Assembly (NCBI GenBank): GCA_964452115.1
Contig: CAYVKY010000038.1
Coordinates: 1-16,399, forward strand
Reading direction: 5' to 3'
DNA length: 16,399 nucleotides
Source of the DNA: CAYVKY01 sp964452115
GTDB taxonomy: Bacteria > Bacteroidota > Ignavibacteria > Tepidaquicellales > Tepidaquicellaceae
The notes beneath the pieces are model-generated. The model was given only the letters and a program-made list of their open reading frames with translations. It was not told where the DNA came from and ran no database searches. Within the stretch, counting starts at the first letter, position 1. Each line of letters starts with the position of its first letter. The translations under genes were made by a program, and so were the position numbers. Positions 13,748-16,399 of the stretch are shown here, piece after piece.

Positions 13748-14878
13748 ATGAGAAATGCTGTAATTCTGTTTTTTATTTTAATCGGGGTAACACTAATCAG
13801 CTGCAGCCGGCAGCAATCGGATAAAATCGTAATCGGCGAATATGCTTCGCTTACAGGAAATGAAGCCACTTTCGGGCTTTCGCAGGATATGGGACTGAAA
13901 ATTGCCGTCGAGGATATTAACGCATCCGGCGGACTGCTTGGAAAAAAAGTGGAACTCGTTACCGAGGATAATCAGGGAAAAACCAATGAAACGGTTTCCG
14001 TTGTAAGCAAACTTATAAATGTTAATAAGGTATGCGCTGTTATCGGCGAGGTGGCTTCATCGCGCAGCAAAACAGCAGCGCCAATCTGCCAGAATGCAAA
14101 AATACCTATGATTACTCCCGCGTCAACAAATCCGGAAGTTACAAAACTCGGTGATTACATTTTCCGCGTGTGCTACACAGATTCATTTCAGGCGGTTGTA
14201 AATGCAAAGTTCGCACTTGAAAATCTTAAAATAAAAAAGGCTGCGATACTGATAGACCAGAAGAATGCTTATTCCACGGGGCTTGCGGAAAATTTTAAAA
14301 ATGTTTTTACTAAACTCGGCGGCACAATTACAACCGAGCAGAAATATTCAAACGGCGATAAGGATTTTAATGCACAGCTTACATCAATCAAGGCAACTTC
14401 ACCCGAAGCGGTATTCATACCGGGATATTATACGGATGTGAATCTGATTTCAATTCAGGCGCGCGAGTCCGGACTTACGGTACCGCTTTTCGGAGGGGAC
14501 GGCTGGGAATCGGAAAAACTGATTGGCGGCAAGGCAAAGGACGCGCTCGAAGGCTGCTATTTTTCCACGCACGTTTCTGCGGAAAATCCGGCTGCTAATG
14601 TTCAGGAATTTATTAAGAAGTACCGTGCGAAATATTCGAAAGAGCCCGACTGTTACGCATTTCTGGCGTATGATGCAGGAATGATATTATTTGATGCAAT
14701 CAAAAAAGCCGGTTCAACAGAGGGAATAAAAATCAGGGATATGCTTTCGCAGATAAAAGACTTTCCCGGGGTCAGCGGAAATATCAGCATAAATGCACAG
14801 CGCAATGCAGTTAAGCCCTGTGTGATAATCGAAATCACGGGAGGAAAATTCAGATACAAGGAGACGATTAATCCTTGA
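13748..14878 (+). CDS. livK: Branched-chain amino-acid-type ABC transporter substrate-binding lipoprotein
   Basis: The 376-residue protein has a lipoprotein signal peptide with lipobox L16-I-S-C19, so it is probably anchored by its N-terminal cysteine. The mature part is a type I periplasmic-binding fold of the LivJ/LivK group: IVIGEYASLTGNEATFG at the start, GGLLGKKVELVTEDNQGKTNE, PMITPASTNPEVT and ISQARESG-type lobe segments. Ligands in this family range from Leu/Ile/Val to amides, urea and aromatic compounds, so the substrate is unresolved. It is followed by livH with a 4-bp TTGA overlap, which suggests translational coupling. The ATG start is the only sensible one before the signal peptide. 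No operator is apparent. Confidence 0.92.
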   Translation: MRNAVILFFILIGVTLISCSRQQSDKIVIGEYASLTGNEATFGLSQDMGLKIAVEDINASGGLLGKKVELVTEDNQGKTNETVSVVSKLINVNKVCAVIGEVASSRSKTAAPICQNAKIPMITPASTNPEVTKLGDYIFRVCYTDSFQAVVNAKFALENLKIKKAAILIDQKNAYSTGLAENFKNVFTKLGGTITTEQKYSNGDKDFNAQLTSIKATSPEAVFIPGYYTDVNLISIQARESGLTVPLFGGDGWESEKLIGGKAKDALEGCYFSTHVSAENPAANVQEFIKKYRAKYSKEPDCYAFLAYDAGMILFDAIKKAGSTEGIKIRDMLSQIKDFPGVSGNISINAQRNAVKPCVIIEITGGKFRYKETINP

Positions 14879-15771
14879 ATGAATTTATACAGCAGCTCAT
14901 AAACGGCATCGCACTCGGCAGCATATATGCGCTGATTGCACTCGGCTATGCAATGGTTTACGGCATTCTGAATTTTATTAATTTTGCACACGGCGAAGTT
15001 TTTATGCTCGGTGCATTTTCCGGGTATTACCTTGCAGCACTATTCGGAATATCCGAGCCGGGCGTGGTTGGATTTATAATCGTGCTTCTTTGTTCAATGG
15101 CTGTTACCGCCATGATCGGCGTTGCGATTGAAAAGATTGCTTATAAACCTTTGCGGCGCGCAACAAAACTTACCGTGCTGATAACTGCAATCGGCGTATC
15201 ACTTTTCCTGCAATATATGGGGCAGTTGATTTTCGGCGCAAGTCCGCGCTCATTCCCCACGCTTCTGGATAACGTAAAAATAAATCTCGGCGGAATTTCA
15301 ATCGGCTCGAATCAGGTAATTGTGATTCTCCTTTCCATCGTTCTTATGCTGGCGCTGACGTTTATTGTGATGAAAACAAAGATGGGTACGGCTATACGCG
15401 CGATATCAAACAATATGACGGCGGCATCACTGATGGGAATAAACCTGAATATGGCGATATCATTTACGTTTGTGCTCGGCTCGTCGCTCGCAGGCGCTGC
15501 TGGAATCCTCTACGGATTGAATTACCCGAGCATCGAGCCGCTGATGGGATTACTGCCCGGCATAAAAGCCTTTGTGGCAGCGGTTCTCGGCGGTATAGGC
15601 AGCTTTTTCGGTGCGGCAATCGGCGGACTGATTCTCGGAATCATCGAAACCCTGACGGTCGGATATATCTCACCTACATTCCGCGACGCAATAGCATTCG
15701 GCATATTGATTATAATTTTACTTTTCAAACCGCAGGGTTTGTTCGGCAGAAAAGACAATGAAAAAGTTTAA
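14875..15771 (+). CDS. livH: Branched-chain amino-acid-type ABC transporter permease
   Basis: The 298-residue inner-membrane permease has about eight hydrophobic helices. LivH hallmarks are QQLINGIALGSIYALIALGYAMVYGI at the N-terminus, the cytoplasmic-loop EKIAYKPLRRATKLTVLITAIGVS, and GLLPGIKAFVAAVLGGIGSFFGAAIGG near the C-terminus. The TTG start overlaps the livK stop as TTGA. The first ATG after the overlap is in another frame, so TTG is required. The usual second permease livM and ATPases livG/livF do not follow. A promoter for a different gene begins within 40 bp of the stop, so the rest of the transporter must be encoded elsewhere. Confidence 0.94.
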   Translation: MNEFIQQLINGIALGSIYALIALGYAMVYGILNFINFAHGEVFMLGAFSGYYLAALFGISEPGVVGFIIVLLCSMAVTAMIGVAIEKIAYKPLRRATKLTVLITAIGVSLFLQYMGQLIFGASPRSFPTLLDNVKINLGGISIGSNQVIVILLSIVLMLALTFIVMKTKMGTAIRAISNNMTAASLMGINLNMAISFTFVLGSSLAGAAGILYGLNYPSIEPLMGLLPGIKAFVAAVLGGIGSFFGAAIGGLILGIIETLTVGYISPTFRDAIAFGILIIILLFKPQGLFGRKDNEKV

Positions 15772-15910
15772 TTTTTCGGGAATAATTTTTTATTAATTTA
15801 TAGGTTTGTAATAATAGAAAATTTATTTTATTTTTGAATAGCAATTCACCCCCCTCAGTTCAACGCGAAGATTTGTGTTAATAATCTTTATTAATTAAAA
15901 TCAAAACGTG
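15772..15910. other. Intergenic region between livH and the terminal secreted protein
   Basis: No gene is seen. It contains a good Bacteroidota-type promoter (15805-15836) and a small inverted repeat AAGATT/AATCTT (15868-15873 and 15883-15888, 9-nt loop) in the likely 5' leader of the next gene. There is no clear terminator for livH. Confidence 0.5.
15805..15836 (+). promoter_or_regulatory. Bacteroidota-type promoter (TTTG-N20-TAnnTTTG)
   Basis: TTTG (15805-15808) and TATTTTTG (15829-15836) are separated by 20 bp and match the -33 and -7 elements of Bacteroidota primary-sigma promoters. The -7 box lies 74 bp ahead of the secreted protein's ATG. The double match with correct spacing makes this the best promoter in the window and supports the taxonomic guess. 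Confidence 0.6.
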
Positions 15911-16399
15911 ATGAACAAAAAACGTTTCCTCTTACTTCTCTTAGTTGCAGTTTTATTTTCTGCATGGAAATTCAATGACGGAAAAAGCGGCATCACTTCG
16001 TTTTATTATTACAAAGGCGAGCCGTTTACACTGACATTGAAAACCGATGCAGTTTTTATAAAACTGAAAAATACTGCAGAACAAAGCAGCTTTAATCAAT
16101 TGAAATTAAGATTTCCGGAAATATCGAACATCAGGAATTTCTCGGTTAAAGATAAAAAAGATTTTGTAATTTTAAATTCCGGATTGGATGATGCGGGTTT
16201 ATTAAATCTTGTTTCCCGTTTGAATTCGGCGCCGGAAGTAGAAAATGCTTCGGTTGCTTTCTCTCCTGATAACGGTAAAACTCTTATCGGGGTCGAAAAT
16301 GAAATAATGGTGCAGTTTAAACCGGGTACTTCCGCTGAAGAAATTTCTTCTACTATTAAATCCGGGAATTTTACAATTCTTCAGAAACTTTCCCTTACC
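15911..16399 (+). CDS. N-terminal part of a secreted protein, probable S8 (subtilisin-like) peptidase prodomain
   Basis: An open frame from ATG at 15911 runs to the window edge (163 codons, no stop), so the gene is partial. Residues 1-18 form a Sec signal (MNKKRFLLLLLVAVLFSA). The rest looks like an inhibitor-type prodomain: KGEPFTLTLKTDAVFIKLK near 35-53, and EIMVQFKPGTSAEE at 131-144, a phrase typical of fervidolysin-like prodomains before an S8 catalytic domain. No catalytic residue is inside the window, so the peptidase call depends on the prodomain pattern only. A GTG directly precedes the ATG but gives no better start. A Bacteroidota-type promoter lies 74-106 bp upstream. Confidence 0.7.
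   Translation, partial: MNKKRFLLLLLVAVLFSAWKFNDGKSGITSFYYYKGEPFTLTLKTDAVFIKLKNTAEQSSFNQLKLRFPEISNIRNFSVKDKKDFVILNSGLDDAGLLNLVSRLNSAPEVENASVAFSPDNGKTLIGVENEIMVQFKPGTSAEEISSTIKSGNFTILQKLSLT

Noticed and set aside
1..16399. CRISPR array or rRNA genes
   Set aside because: No regularly spaced direct repeats of 20-40 bp and no conserved rRNA stretches were seen.

Overview
This is a roughly 40% GC bacterial fragment that looks like a member of the Bacteroidota/Chlorobiota (FCB) group, possibly Ignavibacteria-like. The hints are a DUF4175-type coiled-coil membrane protein, an actinobacteria-like SdhAB pair, few Shine-Dalgarno sequences, and one very good TTTG-N20-TAnnTTTG promoter. The assignment is inference from style, not a phylogeny. 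A run of exactly 100 N inside sdhB (1167-1266) marks a scaffold join and suggests a draft or metagenome-assembled genome.

Layout. (1) 1-278: non-coding and repeat-rich, with an IS-end-like sequence, a small hairpin joined to an ATGTTTGTAG motif, and a 9-bp tandem repeat. (2) 279-5596, minus strand: a tight five-gene run with gaps of 3-20 bp. In transcription order it encodes an enoyl-CoA hydratase, a secreted trypsin-like protease with TPRs, SdhA, SdhB (interrupted by the N gap) and ThpR. A sigma70-like promoter sits at 5622-5650. No sdhC/sdhD anchor gene is present. (3) 5748-5884, minus strand: tRNA-Pro(UGG) followed by a strong hairpin terminator. (4) 5990-6514, plus strand: a stand-alone macrodomain protein. 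(5) 6515-6720: a G-rich non-coding stretch ending in 7-bp tandem repeats. (6) 6721-12400, minus strand: the most notable locus. Four tightly spaced genes encode, in transcription order, a ubiquitin-like beta-grasp protein ending in Ala-Gly, an E1/ThiF-like activating enzyme, a RING-like zinc protein with one membrane helix and an NTF2-like outer domain, and a 1152-residue membrane-anchored coiled-coil protein (DUF4175-like). There is no E2 and no JAB protease. (7) 12499-13263, minus strand: a HEPN/MNT toxin-antitoxin pair. (8) 13384-13552: a truncated Xre-type antitoxin-like HTH remnant with an 18-bp perfect palindrome just upstream. (9) 13748-15771, plus strand: LivK and LivH of a branched-chain amino-acid-type ABC transporter, without livM/G/F. 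(10) 15911 to the window end, plus strand: the secretion signal and prodomain-like start of a probable subtilisin-family peptidase, cut off by the window.

How the genes may work together. The Ubl, E1 and RING-like proteins supply an activated modifier, its activating enzyme and a possible membrane-bound ligase or scaffold. The DUF4175-like protein is a candidate partner or target at the same membrane. This is inference from domain content and operon structure. The adjoining toxin-antitoxin pair and broken Xre gene suggest that about 6.7-13.6 kb is a more variable segment between housekeeping genes.
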